Of a stretch of 64,000 bases of DNA, positions 43,983 to 54,602 are shown piece after piece. The DNA is from Clostridia bacterium. GTDB lineage: Bacteria > Bacillota > Clostridia > Christensenellales > UBA3700. Below the pieces are notes generated by a model. The model was not told where the DNA came from and did no database searches. It saw only the letters and a list, made by a program, of their open reading frames with translations. The number at the start of each line of letters is the position of its first letter. Position 1 is the stretch's first letter. Where the stretch lies: positions 101,896 through 165,895 of the forward strand of contig JAIEDA010000030.1 of the NCBI GenBank assembly GCA_029068165.1. The letters are read 5' to 3'. A program made the position numbers and the translations under genes.

Positions 43983-45806
43983 TCAGTTGTTTTTCTTCAT
44001 TCTAGCTTCTTGTTTCAGTCTTAGATCTTTTGCGAGTATGGTTTTTCTCAAGCGTATGCTTTTAGGGGTCACTTCTACGAGTTCGTCGTCGGCGATAAAC
44101 TCTAAGCATTGCTCGAGCGACATAATTGTCGGGGTAATGAGTTTGAGAGCTTCTTCGCTGCCGCTTGCGCGGTTGTTGGTGAGTTGCTTTTTCTTACAAA
44201 CGTTGACGACCATATCGTCCTCGCGTGAATTTACGCCGACTATCATACCTTCGTAAACGTTTACGCCTGCGCCGATAAAGAGATTGCCGCGTTCTTGCGC
44301 GTTGAACAGTCCGTAGGACGTAGTAACTCCGTCTTCCCATGCAACGAGCGAACCTCTATTGCGTTCCTGTATATCGCCCTTGTAAGGCTCGTATCCTTTG
44401 AACACGTGGTGCATTACGCCGAACCCTCTCGTATCGGTAAGCATTTCGCTTCTATATCCGATAAGGCATCTTGCGGGAATATCAAACTCTAGCTTCGTGC
44501 CGCCTCTACCGTCGGGGAACATATTTTTCAAATCGCCTTTTCTTGCGCCGATTTTGTTCATAACCGCGCCTACGTATTCTTCGGGAACGTCAACTATAAG
44601 TTCTTCAATAGGCTCGCACTTCACGCCGTCTATATCTTTGTAAAGCACTCTAGGTCTTGACACTTGGAATTCGTACCCCTCGCGGCGCATAGTTTCAATA
44701 AGTATTGAAAGGTGCAGCTCGCCCCTGCCGAATACCTTGAAGCAGTCGGCTGAATCGGTTTCTTCTACGCGCATCGATACGTTGGTTTCGACTTCTTTGA
44801 AAAGTCTTGCGCGGATATGTCTTGAAGTTACGAACTTACCTTCTTTGCCCGCAAAAGGCGAATTGTTGACCATAAAAATCATTGAAAGAGTAGGTTCGTC
44901 AATCTTGACAAAGGGGAGCGCTTCGATTTTATCGACGTTGCAAATCGTTTCGCCTATGTTGAGATTGTCTACGCCGCTGATTGCAACGATATCTCCCACG
45001 CTTGCGCTTTCGCACTCAACGCGTTTTAACCCTTCATATTGATATAGTTTGGAAATTTTGGCTTGATGGTGAGTTCCGTCCGCGTGACAAATTACTGCTT
45101 GTTGACCGTTCTTAATAGTTCCGCGTACTATCTTGCCGATACCTATTCTACCTACGTACTCGTCGTAGTCGATATTACAAATTATCGTTTGCAAGCCGCC
45201 CTCAACGTCGCCTTCGGGGCAGGGGATTTGTTCGATAATAGTATCCAATAGAGGCGTCATATCTTTGCCTACGACTCCTACTTCAAGACTTGCCCAACCT
45301 TGCTTTGCGCTCGCAAGCACTGTTACAAAGTCAAGCTGATCGTCGTTTGCGCCCAGTTCTATAAACAAGTCGATAAGTTGGTCTATTACTTGATTTGGAT
45401 CGCCGCCTCTATCTACTTTGTTGATTACGACCACGGCTTTTTTATTTAGCCCCAAAGCTTTCTTAAGCACGTATCTCGTTTGCGGCATACAGCCCTCTAC
45501 CGCATCGACGAGCAATAGCACGCCGTCAACCATTGACAGTATGCGTTCGACCTCGCCGCCGAAATCCGCGTGTCCGGGGGTGTCGATAATATTTATCTTC
45601 ACGCCCTTATAATGTACGGCGGTGTTCTTTGCAAGTATGGTAATGCCTCTCTCTCTTTCTATATCGCCGTTGTCCATAACCCTATCGACGACCGCTTCGT
45701 TGGAGCGAAAAATTCCGTTTTGGCGGAGAAGTTGGTCGACCATAGTAGTTTTACCGTGGTCGACGTGCGCAATTATTGCTACGTTTCTTACGTCATTTCT
45801 TTTCAT
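43983..45806 (-). CDS. typA: Ribosome-associated translational GTPase TypA/BipA
   Basis: Translational GTPase that binds the ribosome and helps large-subunit assembly, especially under stress. The 607-residue product has G1 AHVDHGKTT, a GITILAKN switch I, DTPGHADFGGEVER, NKVDR, then elongation-factor-like domains and the C-terminal BipA part (RGSLVAWEDGVTTSYGLF). Length matches the family. The ATG at 45806 is preferred to the TTG two codons upstream; AAAAGG precedes it. Downstream of the yfcE-type gene on the same strand but with a separate intergenic region. Confidence 0.96.
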   Translation of the reverse strand: MKRNDVRNVAIIAHVDHGKTTMVDQLLRQNGIFRSNEAVVDRVMDNGDIERERGITILAKNTAVHYKGVKINIIDTPGHADFGGEVERILSMVDGVLLLVDAVEGCMPQTRYVLKKALGLNKKAVVVINKVDRGGDPNQVIDQLIDLFIELGANDDQLDFVTVLASAKQGWASLEVGVVGKDMTPLLDTIIEQIPCPEGDVEGGLQTIICNIDYDEYVGRIGIGKIVRGTIKNGQQAVICHADGTHHQAKISKLYQYEGLKRVECESASVGDIVAISGVDNLNIGETICNVDKIEALPFVKIDEPTLSMIFMVNNSPFAGKEGKFVTSRHIRARLFKEVETNVSMRVEETDSADCFKVFGRGELHLSILIETMRREGYEFQVSRPRVLYKDIDGVKCEPIEELIVDVPEEYVGAVMNKIGARKGDLKNMFPDGRGGTKLEFDIPARCLIGYRSEMLTDTRGFGVMHHVFKGYEPYKGDIQERNRGSLVAWEDGVTTSYGLFNAQERGNLFIGAGVNVYEGMIVGVNSREDDMVVNVCKKKQLTNNRASGSEEALKLITPTIMSLEQCLEFIADDELVEVTPKSIRLRKTILAKDLRLKQEARMKKNN

Positions 45807-45976
45807 ATACAAACCTTTTATACGCTCGTCTTTATCGAGCTTAATAGTATTTTCGTTGTTTAGTAAATTTCACTCTTAGCGACTAATGGTGAAACATATA
45901 TATTGTTATCTTATTTTATTATAATAATATATAGCTCGCATATACGGCTCCTCAGCCGCTTGAAAATTAGCTGTCC

Positions 45977-46444
45977 TTAAAGCAAAAGGGTGGAGCACAA
46001 TTTTGCAAGTATCTTCTTATCCTTTACCGTCATAAAGCAATAACTTTGCGAATATGCGATAGACCCCGGGTTGATAAGCGTGAGATCGTCGTATCTATCG
46101 ATTTGCGCGCGGTGAGTGTGTCCGTAAAGACAGCAGTCTACGCCGAGTTCCAACCCTCGTATATGCAAATCTAGGTCCGACGACTTAACTTTATATTTGT
46201 GTCCGTGAGTGAGGAAGAACTTAACTCCTTCTATTTCCACGACCTTTTCTTCTTCACACGACCTACAGTCCCAGTTTCCGTATACGTAGTATAATCTATC
46301 GCCGAAAGCTTCTTTGAGCAGGTCTATATCTCTAGCGCCGTCGCCAAGATGAAAAATATAATCTACGTGTCCGAGAATATCCCAAAACGCTTCGTTATTG
46401 GGGAGTCGATTGTGGGTATCTGAAATGATGATAATATTTTTCAT
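45977..46444 (-). CDS. YfcE/MJ0936-family metallophosphoesterase
   Basis: A 155-residue calcineurin-like phosphodiesterase. Metal ligands appear in SDTHNRLP, HLGDGARD, GNWDC, THGHKY and YGHTHRAQ, followed by NPGS. Family members cleave simple phosphodiesters and cyclic nucleotides; the physiological substrate is unknown. There is no ribosome site, and a promoter ends 6 nt before the ATG. In related Clostridia it usually lies beside rdgB; here the giant surface-protein gene separates the two. Confidence 0.9.
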   Translation of the reverse strand: MKNIIIISDTHNRLPNNEAFWDILGHVDYIFHLGDGARDIDLLKEAFGDRLYYVYGNWDCRSCEEEKVVEIEGVKFFLTHGHKYKVKSSDLDLHIRGLELGVDCCLYGHTHRAQIDRYDDLTLINPGSIAYSQSYCFMTVKDKKILAKLCSTLLL

Positions 46445-46450
46445 ATAAAT

Positions 46451-46479
46451 AAACTACTACTTTTTTAATAATAAGTCAA
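46451..46479 (-). promoter_or_regulatory. Leaderless promoter of the yfcE-type gene
   Basis: Minus strand TTGACT, 17 nt, TAGTTT, then 6 nt to the ATG. Confidence 0.5.
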
Positions 46480-46619
46480 GCGACCGACTACGTATATAAG
46501 TCCGCTTTATTTCTAATGTCAGCGTAACTCGTTCATCGGATAAGGCTTAGTTATAAAATTAAAAACAATGTTAAATTTAGGGTAAAAAAATCGACAAATA
46601 GCAAAAAATTCCAAAAAAA

Positions 46620-46741
46620 GTGTACTTTTCCTGACTGAGGATTTATGTCAAAAAAGTGCATATTTTTGACATATTTCTACACATATATTATACAAAATCT
46701 CTCTTGTCGAATACAAGAACATTTAGTCAGGAAAAGTACAC
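46620..46741. promoter_or_regulatory. Promoter flanked by 17-bp perfect inverted repeats
   Basis: Arms GTGTACTTTTCCTGACT (46620-46636) and AGTCAGGAAAAGTACAC (46725-46741) are exact reverse complements, 88 bp apart. Between them lies TTGACA (46666-46671), 17 nt, TATACA (46689-46694), pointing at the giant gene. The -35 box is inside another palindrome, ATGTCAAAAA/TTTTTGACAT (46645-46672). A third copy of the arm core (TTTCCTGACCGAG) follows at 46743. Inversion would turn the promoter away from the gene. Confidence 0.7.
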
Positions 46742-46812
46742 ATTTCCTGACCGAGCCAAAAATAGTCTAAATTCTATATTTATTAAAAAGAAAAGGACAA
46801 GGGAAAAAGGTT

Positions 46813-49800
46813 ATGCAAACGACTCTTGGAAAAGCTAAAAAGATTTATATACTATTGAGCGTAATACTTATATTATGCTTTATTTTGAGCTTTATTTTTG
46901 TAGGGCAAAGCGGGAAGGAGAACGCGAAAGCGTTGACTGATTCAGGTATAGGCGCGGCTACGCTAGTACACAACGGCGACGATTTGTGGAACAATTCCAC
47001 AGGTAGAATTGATGGCAACGTAATGAAAGACTTTGTAGATATGTTGTTCGGCGACAGTGATCCGCAAACTTATATAAACGATCACGGCATTGATTTTCAT
47101 AACTTTGGCAGTAAAGTAGTACAAGCTTCATATATAAATCAAAATATTCACAGTGGGAATAGCATAACAAGTAATTCAAACGGAATAGTTGTGACGTTAA
47201 ACAATTTGAAGTGGATGGTTACGTCACTTACAATAGACAATAATGGCAACGCAATAGCAACGTTATGTTTGGCGACTGCTCACTCTACCGTCGCTTACGG
47301 AGATAACAACGGCGCTAAAGGTCACAACGTCTACAGTACAAGCGCAATACGAAAAACATTGCTTGAAGAAATCGCTGATTTTAATTTGTTTGCTTCCGGA
47401 GATTTCGCCGAAAAGTATTTAGTACAGCCGAAGAATATCAATTATCAAATAAATCAAAATCACTATATTGTTGCAAATGGAGTAGGATACACGTTGCCAA
47501 ACGAGTCGCTAGAAACGCCGTCTAACACTCATTGGATAATGGCCTCTGCTTCTTATGCGCCTGATGATACATTTAGTTGGAACGGTTGGACAAACGTAAG
47601 ATATGACGATTGGGGAAATGACTATATATGGCTTCCCAGCGCTACCGAGCTAGGTTGGACTAATTATAATTCGACTGATAACGTATGGGGCTTAAAAGGA
47701 GAACAGCGTAATTTTAGTACGTCGGTTGCGTCAAATGTATGGTTTAGAACAGGTAGACCTGATTACTATAACTACGCATATAATTATAAATCCGATGGGT
47801 ATTATAATACTGAAACTAACGACACGCTAAATGGCTTGCGTCCGGCAATTCACTTAAATATAACGGCGGCATTGCCAAAAGTTGAGACCCCTACGAACGT
47901 TACCGTCGAGTATACTGGCGATAGCCTTGATTTGGAATATGCCGTAGAAATAGGCGTGGCAAACTGGTATACTAATGTATTTAAGGAAAACGTTAACGTA
48001 GAGTACTTTAATGAAGACGGAACTCAAGATGCAACTGGCAATATGATAGAGCCAGGCAAATACAAAGTTAAATTAACTATCAATGATCCGGATAATCTAA
48101 CACAATGGGACAGCGGCGGTATGGACCCCAAAGAAATTACCTTTGAAATAATTAAGCGATACGTTCCGTTTCCTAAGTGGAGAGACGGTTCTACGAAGCC
48201 TACAGCGCAATTTGAGGGCGGAGGAAATATAAATTTTCAATTATACTACGATGAGGAATTGGATGTCACGGTTGGAAGACCATACTTTGGCTTAGTTGAG
48301 ATTACGCCACGAGAGGAGGGCGTGAATGTCAACGCAAGTACAGGACGAATTACAGCTAGCGCTGTAAATAACTACACGTTGGACGTAACACTTGCGGATA
48401 CTGCGCATTATCAATGGAAAAACGCTCCCGCATCAAAGACGTTGACGTTTGAGATAAGCAAGAGAATTATCAATGTTTCACTTACCGGCAGTGACGGTAA
48501 TTCAACCGAGCTAAAGGGAATGGCAGGAAATAGCGTTAATGCATTTGCAAACGTGGCGAATGTTAACAATCTATTTACAGGTTATGACTTGACTTTTGAT
48601 ATAAAAGCCAAAGCGAGCGGATTGCCCTCTATAACAATAGCGCAAGTGGCTCTTACAATAGACAATGAAGAAGGTGGACAAAAGTACTTTGATTTGGATT
48701 TGTCGGATTTATTGGCAGGGGAAACGTATACGTTGTCTATGGAATGTACGTCAAACGTATATGAACTAAATCCATTAACTTCTCCTACGTTACAAGTAGA
48801 AGAATTATTGTCGAGCATACTAAGGTGGCAACTATATAAAAACGGAGTGTTGATGACAACTAGTGGTTCGCAAACAACCATTATGGACATAAACGTTCCT
48901 GAGCAAACGGAAGTATATTTTACTGCAAATATAACTTATGATGGAAATATATACGCTTTAAGACCGTCGCCTACCGTAGTACCGACAGGTTATACGATTA
49001 AGCAAGTTACGTCAAATAGCAATTATTTGATTACGTCGGAAAACAGCAGCAACAACAAAGTTGGAGTAAACGTAGACAAATATACAACGACTATAACGTT
49101 AATAAAGACAAGTACAGGCGAAGAGCAAGAGTTTAAAATTCACTGGGAGATAATTCCCGCATTGTTTGACCTGTCCGACGTCAAGTGGCTTAACGACGGC
49201 GAATTGCCTTACAATGGCGGACAGGCTGTATACGCTACGCTTGACCCAACTACGCTGCCCAAAGGACTGGTAGTCCCAACGAACGGCTATTCTACCAACG
49301 TCGGTTCAGTAGTAGGCAACAGCGGAACGGCTTCGGTTGAGTTTGAGTTAGATCCCGAATACGAGGGTAACTATATATTGCCCGTGCAAGGGGATAAGTC
49401 GACCTATACGGGATTTGGAGATAACGAAGATTTTGAATGGGAAAAGGCTTGGCAAGTAGTGCCGCATAAGATTTCCACTTCGAGTTGGAGCCCTGTCGCA
49501 CATCCCGACAGCAACAAGACTTTCAATATCTTGCAACTCAAAGACCCAAGCGCGGATACTGTAGTATCTTATTTGTATTACGAAACCGATTCCAACGGAC
49601 AAATACCCGCAGGAGCAACCGGCTTGACTGTCGACGAATTGGAGATGCCGAGCGAGGGAGCAAAGTGGTACGTAGCAAAGCCTGTACTTCAAGACACGAC
49701 CAACTACGTGCTTGAGAACCCTAACGCTCAGTCAAAACCGTTTATGGTGGGAGCAATAGATGCGTCTATAATAAAGATAACTGTAGAACCTGCAAAGACG

Positions 49801-52197
49801 GAGTTTAGCTACAACACTCAACCAAGACAAGTGACGGTCAAGACGAGCGGAGCTAACTTAAACAACGGCTATTTTGACCTGACGTACTTCAAAGAGGACG
49901 GCTACACAATGCTTAGCGGAGCGCCTGTAGAGAGCGGAACGTATTGGGTGGAAATAACGCTCAAATCAACGTATGCGGACAAGTACTATATAGAGGGAAC
50001 GACGAGTTATCAATTCACTATTGTACCTGCTGAGATAACGCCTGAGTGGATAAACACTGCAAGACCGCCGGTGCTCAAACTAGAGTACGGACAAATATAC
50101 GCGCTTGAATACACTATCATTGACGAGAACGGCAATGAAGTAACAAACGTAAACGATATAGAAGCTGACAAGGTATATCAAATAAAAGCGACGATAAAGG
50201 AAGCGTATAGAAACAATATACAATTCTCAATAGCGGACGGATACGGCTCGGTATACGATACGGATTACTATACGTTTAGTTTATCGGCTGATGACATAGC
50301 GGGAGGACTGCACGATCCCAACGATCCTACGAATCCCAACTATCCGCAAGTCGATCCCGACGCGCCGAATACTACGCCCAACAATCCTGACGACCCGACC
50401 GGCGGCAACGGCGACGATAAAGACGGAAACAAAACTTTAGAGAAGATAAGGAAGTTCTTGCAAGATTACTGGCAAGTTATCGTCAGCGGAGTATCAATAG
50501 TATTGATAGTAGCGTTTACGGCTAAAGGCTTGTCGTACGCAAGCAAGCGTAGGAAAGCGAAGAAAGAAACGAAGAAGTATACTACGCCGGCTTATGCAAT
50601 CGCACTGTTCACGGCAGGAGAGAAGCTGTGGAATATCGATTACAAGATATGGACAATCTTAGCGTTTACGCTGTTGGGCGTAGCGGTACTAGCGTTTGTC
50701 TTTATGTTGCTAGAGAAGCGCGGATTTAAGAAAACGCAAGAAGAGTTGGAAAGCGCAAAGCTAGAGTATGCGAGAAATCCAATGGCGTACGCTGCTGCAG
50801 GCGCGAACGCAGCTCCTCAAGAGCAAGCGGAGAGCGCAAATAGCAAGAAACGCGATAAAGAGTTGGAAAAGCTAGAAAAAGAAATGCGCAAGCGCGAAGA
50901 GGAGAACCGAAAGAAAGAGGAAGAACTTCGCAAGCGTGAAGAAGAGAACCGCAAACGCGAAGAGGAAGAGCGCCGTCGCAACGAGCAAAAGAAAAACAGC
51001 GATATGGAGCGACTTGAAGAAGAACTTCGCCGCCGCGACGAAGAAAGCCGCCGCCGCGAGGATGAGTTTAGACGTCAAAACGAAGAGATGAAGATGATGT
51101 TTATGACTATGATGGGCGGCAACGGCAATCCGCAGTACAACGCAATGAACGCACAAGGCAACGGCGAAAACGGCGAGGCGGGCGACGGTCAAATACCGCC
51201 GTACGGAACAGGTCATCCGTTTGGATATCCGCCGTACGGTTACGCGCCTTACGGAATGCCGTACGGACCTTATCAGCCTTATGGAGCTATGGGCGGCAAC
51301 GGCGGTACTAACATCACTATCGACGCGGAAAATATCAAGAACTTAATAACTGAAACCGTGGCGGCTATAATGCCGAGTATGCAAGCAATGCTTCCGCAAC
51401 AGGCTAGTACGAACGATGAAATGGTTAAACTCCTTGCCGAAGAGATAAAGGAGAACAAGGAAGAAAACCGTAAGCTTCTTGAGAAATCGCAACAAAGCGA
51501 AGAGGCGCTTAGACAAATGATGCGCAATCAAGATAAGCTGATTGAAAGGCTGCTTGAACGCGACGAAAAAATGGCGGCGGCTTCAAACAAGGTTGTAGAG
51601 AAAGTCGTTGAAAAGCCTGTAGAAAAAGTCGTAGAAAAACCCGTCGAAAAGATAGTTGAAGTACCTGTCGAGAAAATAGTAGAAAAGAAAGTCGAAGTAC
51701 CTGTCGAAAAGATTGTTGAAAAGATAGTAGAAAAACCTGTAGAGAAGATAGTTGAGAAAATCGTCAAAGTACCTGCGGAGAAGAAAGCTCCCGCAGTGGA
51801 AAAGACGCCTAGACTCAACATCGACGAAGCTTACGCTAGATTGAGCCGCGAGCAAAAGAAGTATTTCGATAAGCTCCGCGAGTACGCTCTCTCAAAAGAC
51901 AAGTGCAAGGAAAAGAAGCTGACCTATAATGTCTTGCTTGGACAGTCCTCGGTCAATCCGCTAGTGAAGCTTACGATAAAGAAAGATACGACGGTTGCTT
52001 TGTTTAAGATGGAAGACGAGTATTTCAAGGATATACGCCGCAACGCGGAGGGGTCTAAGATAAAAGTCAAGGAAAGCGAGCTAGTCGTAGCCGATGCGGA
52101 ATCGTTTGAAACGGCAAAGCAAATGATAGACCTTCGCGAAGATCAAATCGAGCGTTACAACGAGTATCTAAAGGAGCAAAGAGCGTACAAGAAATAG
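46813..52197 (+). CDS. Giant multidomain surface protein (1794 residues)
   Basis: Function not recognised. A Sec signal (hydrophobic helix about 10-31, cleavage probably after ENAKA) leads to a DUF6273-like domain at about 125-355, where WLPSATELG and RTGR...GLRPAIHL are the marks. Several Ig-like/MBG-type beta domains follow to about 1160. An Asp/Pro/Asn-rich linker precedes transmembrane helices at about 1219-1240 and 1281-1303. The C-terminal 490 residues hold a Lys/Glu/Arg coiled coil (1344-1432), a Pro/Tyr/Gly-rich stretch, a repeat block of VEKP/VEKI units (1592-1659) and a final domain (1666-1794) related to that of the first gene in the window. The ATG follows AAAAAGG. Topology after the second helix is uncertain. 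Confidence 0.85.
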   Translation: MQTTLGKAKKIYILLSVILILCFILSFIFVGQSGKENAKALTDSGIGAATLVHNGDDLWNNSTGRIDGNVMKDFVDMLFGDSDPQTYINDHGIDFHNFGSKVVQASYINQNIHSGNSITSNSNGIVVTLNNLKWMVTSLTIDNNGNAIATLCLATAHSTVAYGDNNGAKGHNVYSTSAIRKTLLEEIADFNLFASGDFAEKYLVQPKNINYQINQNHYIVANGVGYTLPNESLETPSNTHWIMASASYAPDDTFSWNGWTNVRYDDWGNDYIWLPSATELGWTNYNSTDNVWGLKGEQRNFSTSVASNVWFRTGRPDYYNYAYNYKSDGYYNTETNDTLNGLRPAIHLNITAALPKVETPTNVTVEYTGDSLDLEYAVEIGVANWYTNVFKENVNVEYFNEDGTQDATGNMIEPGKYKVKLTINDPDNLTQWDSGGMDPKEITFEIIKRYVPFPKWRDGSTKPTAQFEGGGNINFQLYYDEELDVTVGRPYFGLVEITPREEGVNVNASTGRITASAVNNYTLDVTLADTAHYQWKNAPASKTLTFEISKRIINVSLTGSDGNSTELKGMAGNSVNAFANVANVNNLFTGYDLTFDIKAKASGLPSITIAQVALTIDNEEGGQKYFDLDLSDLLAGETYTLSMECTSNVYELNPLTSPTLQVEELLSSILRWQLYKNGVLMTTSGSQTTIMDINVPEQTEVYFTANITYDGNIYALRPSPTVVPTGYTIKQVTSNSNYLITSENSSNNKVGVNVDKYTTTITLIKTSTGEEQEFKIHWEIIPALFDLSDVKWLNDGELPYNGGQAVYATLDPTTLPKGLVVPTNGYSTNVGSVVGNSGTASVEFELDPEYEGNYILPVQGDKSTYTGFGDNEDFEWEKAWQVVPHKISTSSWSPVAHPDSNKTFNILQLKDPSADTVVSYLYYETDSNGQIPAGATGLTVDELEMPSEGAKWYVAKPVLQDTTNYVLENPNAQSKPFMVGAIDASIIKITVEPAKTEFSYNTQPRQVTVKTSGANLNNGYFDLTYFKEDGYTMLSGAPVESGTYWVEITLKSTYADKYYIEGTTSYQFTIVPAEITPEWINTARPPVLKLEYGQIYALEYTIIDENGNEVTNVNDIEADKVYQIKATIKEAYRNNIQFSIADGYGSVYDTDYYTFSLSADDIAGGLHDPNDPTNPNYPQVDPDAPNTTPNNPDDPTGGNGDDKDGNKTLEKIRKFLQDYWQVIVSGVSIVLIVAFTAKGLSYASKRRKAKKETKKYTTPAYAIALFTAGEKLWNIDYKIWTILAFTLLGVAVLAFVFMLLEKRGFKKTQEELESAKLEYARNPMAYAAAGANAAPQEQAESANSKKRDKELEKLEKEMRKREEENRKKEEELRKREEENRKREEEERRRNEQKKNSDMERLEEELRRRDEESRRREDEFRRQNEEMKMMFMTMMGGNGNPQYNAMNAQGNGENGEAGDGQIPPYGTGHPFGYPPYGYAPYGMPYGPYQPYGAMGGNGGTNITIDAENIKNLITETVAAIMPSMQAMLPQQASTNDEMVKLLAEEIKENKEENRKLLEKSQQSEEALRQMMRNQDKLIERLLERDEKMAAASNKVVEKVVEKPVEKVVEKPVEKIVEVPVEKIVEKKVEVPVEKIVEKIVEKPVEKIVEKIVKVPAEKKAPAVEKTPRLNIDEAYARLSREQKKYFDKLREYALSKDKCKEKKLTYNVLLGQSSVNPLVKLTIKKDTTVALFKMEDEYFKDIRRNAEGSKIKVKESELVVADAESFETAKQMIDLREDQIERYNEYLKEQRAYKK
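51589..51790 (+). repeat. VEKP/VEKI codon-level repeat block
   Basis: About fifteen four-residue units ([12 protein letters not shown]) encoded by GTNGARAAR-type 12-bp repeats inside the giant gene. Such tracts are prone to length changes. This is not a CRISPR array because there are no spacers. Confidence 0.8.
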
Positions 52198-52271
52198 CAG
52201 TCAGACTCTGCGCTAATCTCCGCGCTCGTTCGTGGAGAAAGGATAAACTGACAATCGAATAAAGGAAAAAT

Positions 52272-52299
52272 CGAAAGGAACGCAATCGCGTTCCTTTCG
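52272..52299 (+). terminator. Terminator-like hairpin with GGAACGC stem
   Basis: CGAAAGGAACGC pairs perfectly with GCGTTCCTTTCG around AATC. The T-run is short. Follows the giant gene. Confidence 0.75.
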
Positions 52300-52411
52300 T
52301 CATATTAATATCGATGAAATTTATTGACTTCGCTACGCTCAATAGGATAAATAAGTTCGTCCGAATTAGGAAGCGTGGGCTTAGGTTGGACTTACGTTGA
52401 ATCGTAGCAGG

Positions 52412-52999
52412 TTAGATTTTTGAAAGCAAGTCCTTTAAAGCTCGGCTTCTATGAGAAATGGTATTCTTTTCTTCCATCGTCGCTTCGCCGAAAGTTTTGT
52501 CTAGCTCGTCGCTCAAGAAAAGCGGATCGTAGCCAAAGCCGTTGGTTCCGCGATACTCGTCGATAATTTTTCCGTAGGTTTTGCCGCTGCCGGTTACGAA
52601 TTTGCCGTCGGGGTAGCAAAGCGCGATTACGCTTTGGAAGTAAGCAGTTCTATCCACTTTGCCGTTTTTTTCGAGCGCGTGGATATTGTCAAGAAGTTTT
52701 TGATTGTTCTTTTTATCGTCGCAAGGCTCGCCCGCGTATCTGGCGGAGTATATGTTCGGCTCGCCGTTTAGCGCAAGCACGCAAAGACCGCTGTCGTCGC
52801 CTATTGCGGGCATATTGGTCATTTTGGCGATAGTGTTTGCTTTTATTAAAGCGTTCTCCTCAAAAGTCTTTCCGTTTTCTTCGATTTCGATTTGGATATT
52901 CAAGTCTTTGAGCGTGAGTATATCTTCGAATACTCCCTCAAGCATCGTCTTGATTTCAACGAGTTTATGCCTATTATTGCTTGCGAGTACGGCTTTCAT
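52412..52999 (-). CDS. rdgB: XTP/dITP diphosphatase (RdgB/HAM1)
   Basis: Hydrolyses non-canonical purine triphosphates (dITP, XTP) to keep them out of DNA. The 195-residue product has LASNNRHKLVEIKTML, GDDSGLCVLALNGEPN, ARYAG, NGFGYDPLF and SHRSRAL, the full HAM1 pattern. It follows the PH-like membrane gene after 16 nt on the same strand and is probably co-transcribed. Confidence 0.96.
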   Translation of the reverse strand: MKAVLASNNRHKLVEIKTMLEGVFEDILTLKDLNIQIEIEENGKTFEENALIKANTIAKMTNMPAIGDDSGLCVLALNGEPNIYSARYAGEPCDDKKNNQKLLDNIHALEKNGKVDRTAYFQSVIALCYPDGKFVTGSGKTYGKIIDEYRGTNGFGYDPLFLSDELDKTFGEATMEEKNTISHRSRALKDLLSKI

Positions 53000-53015
53000 T
53001 TGTATATAATTTCTC

Positions 53016-53525
53016 CTATTTTCTATCTTGATTCTTGGGCTTGACGCTGACTAGTTCTATTATCGCGTTGGGGTTCTTTTGTTTTATCTTGCTCAAGATT
53101 TCGTCAAAGTATTTTTCGTTGCAGTTGATATTGATTACGTCGGCGTACGTTCCGCTTTTCTCGTCTTTGACCATCCCTTTGCTTTTAGCCTTGTAATAGA
53201 GAAGTAAGAACTTGCCTGCGGCGTCCTGCTTGATTTCCAAAATATCTTCATAGGGGATTTTCGTCGCTAAAAAACCTAGTATGAAGAGTATATATTTGTC
53301 CTTGCAGGAGATACCGCACAGGAACACGGCAAGGCAAAGGACGATTATCACTACGCCCATAACTACAGTTGCGACTATATCTTGCGTATGGTAATAAGAT
53401 ACCAAATTTCCCACTCCACATACTTTCAAAATATTGACAATCATACAAATAAACAATATAATAATTGCAAGTATGGCGACAATATATATCCAACTTTTTT
53501 GTTTGAAATTATAAAATTTTCTCAT
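53016..53525 (-). CDS. Small membrane protein with PH-like C-terminal domain
   Basis: A 169-residue protein with two or three hydrophobic helices in the first 90 residues. A soluble part follows (ATKIPYEDILEIKQDAAGKF...), which reads like a bacterial PH domain, but I cannot assign a named family. The ATG at 53525 is chosen because the -10 box TATAAT ends 7 nt upstream, leaving no room for the earlier in-frame start. No ribosome site, so probably leaderless. Divergent from the DUF2156 gene; upstream of rdgB. Confidence 0.72.
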   Translation of the reverse strand: MRKFYNFKQKSWIYIVAILAIIILFICMIVNILKVCGVGNLVSYYHTQDIVATVVMGVVIIVLCLAVFLCGISCKDKYILFILGFLATKIPYEDILEIKQDAAGKFLLLYYKAKSKGMVKDEKSGTYADVININCNEKYFDEILSKIKQKNPNAIIELVSVKPKNQDRK

Positions 53526-53532
53526 ACTTAAT

Positions 53533-53561
53533 ATTATACACGAAACTGCTATTGCAAACAA
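53533..53561 (-). promoter_or_regulatory. Leaderless promoter of the PH-like membrane gene and rdgB
   Basis: Minus strand TTGTTT, 17 nt, TATAAT, then 7 nt to the ATG at 53525. Confidence 0.6.
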
Positions 53562-53577
53562 CTAAAATAAGGAATTT

Positions 53578-54525
53578 ATGCAATTTAGAAAAATTACCGA
53601 TGAAGACTATTCCCGTATGAGCCAAATTCAGTCGCTCACTGAGTACGACGGAAGCGAATACTCTATGTTATACCTCAAAGGTTGGGAATTTTTTAATTAC
53701 GAGAGTATGCAAATTTGCGATACGGGCGACATTATTTTCCTGCGTTTTATTCCGCACGCCAAATTCGACGAAAAATTAAGCGAGCATAAGTATATATATT
53801 TGCCGCCGCTGACAATTCTAGAAAACGTCAAAGCCGCCTATTCAAAGATAAAAGAGCAGTGCGAATTTGACGGAGATATTATGTACGTGATGTCTACGCC
53901 GAAAAGATATGCGGAACTCTTGGGCGAAGAGTACGATTTTATAGGCAATAGAGATTACGACGAGTACTTATATTTACCTCAAGATTTGATAGAGCTTTCA
54001 GGAAAGAAATATCATTCCAAGCGTAATCATATCAAGAACTTTATCCGTCGTTACGGCGACAACGATAAGTGCGTATTTAGAAGCTATCAACCGATAGATA
54101 GGGATAACGTCCTAGCGTTATACTATGGGTGGGAAGAGAATAAAGAGTCAGACGGCAAAGAATTTGACGGCGAAACCGCCGAAGAAGAGAGCAACGAACT
54201 AAGCGTAATAAAACTCGCGCTCAAATTGGTTGAGGAGAGGGAAAACTTTTTTGCCGACGTGGTGGAATACGAAGGTAAACTCATAGGCTTTACGTTGGGT
54301 GAGATAACCCCGTCCAACGTTGGAATCACGCATATCGAAAAAGGCGACGTGGCTTTTGACGGTATTTATCCCTATCTTTGCAACAGCTTCGCGAAGAAGC
54401 GCTTTCAAAGCGTGAGATTTATCAACCGCCAAGAGGATATGGGGTTGGACGGTCTTAGACAGTCCAAACTTTCCTATCATCCGATAGGCTTTTGCGAAAA
54501 GTATGCGGTAAAATCAAAAGATTGA
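53578..54525 (+). CDS. DUF2156 (phosphatidylglycerol lysyltransferase C-terminal-like) protein
   Basis: A cytoplasmic GNAT-fold protein of 315 residues related to the C-terminal domain of MprF (DUF2156). Typical parts are the LKGWEFFNYESMQ start, KKYHSKRNHIKNFIRRY with basic residues, and a C-terminal NREQDMGLDGLRQSK-like segment (here NRQEDMGLDGLRQSK). MprF-type enzymes transfer amino acids from tRNA to lipids. Stand-alone forms without the membrane part are frequent in Clostridia and their substrates are unknown. The ATG follows AAGGA. Confidence 0.87.
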   Translation: MQFRKITDEDYSRMSQIQSLTEYDGSEYSMLYLKGWEFFNYESMQICDTGDIIFLRFIPHAKFDEKLSEHKYIYLPPLTILENVKAAYSKIKEQCEFDGDIMYVMSTPKRYAELLGEEYDFIGNRDYDEYLYLPQDLIELSGKKYHSKRNHIKNFIRRYGDNDKCVFRSYQPIDRDNVLALYYGWEENKESDGKEFDGETAEEESNELSVIKLALKLVEERENFFADVVEYEGKLIGFTLGEITPSNVGITHIEKGDVAFDGIYPYLCNSFAKKRFQSVRFINRQEDMGLDGLRQSKLSYHPIGFCEKYAVKSKD

Positions 54526-54550
54526 CTTGTTTTTCTCGCGCTATTATTAT
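54522..54550 (+). promoter_or_regulatory. Promoter of the hydratase gene
   Basis: TTGACT, 17 nt, TATTAT, overlapping the stop codon of the DUF2156 gene. Confidence 0.65.
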
Positions 54551-54602
54551 ATAATCAAAACGTAAATAAAATTATTACTACATATTACAACGGAGCAAAT
54601 TT

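Noticed and set aside
46645..46672. The ATGTCAAAAA/TTTTTGACAT palindrome as a terminator
   Set aside because: It contains the -35 box of a good promoter, has no GC stem, and no gene ends just before it on either strand.
51589..51790. Short repeats considered as a CRISPR array
   Set aside because: The repeats are contiguous 12-bp coding units in frame with the protein, with no spacers and no cas genes.
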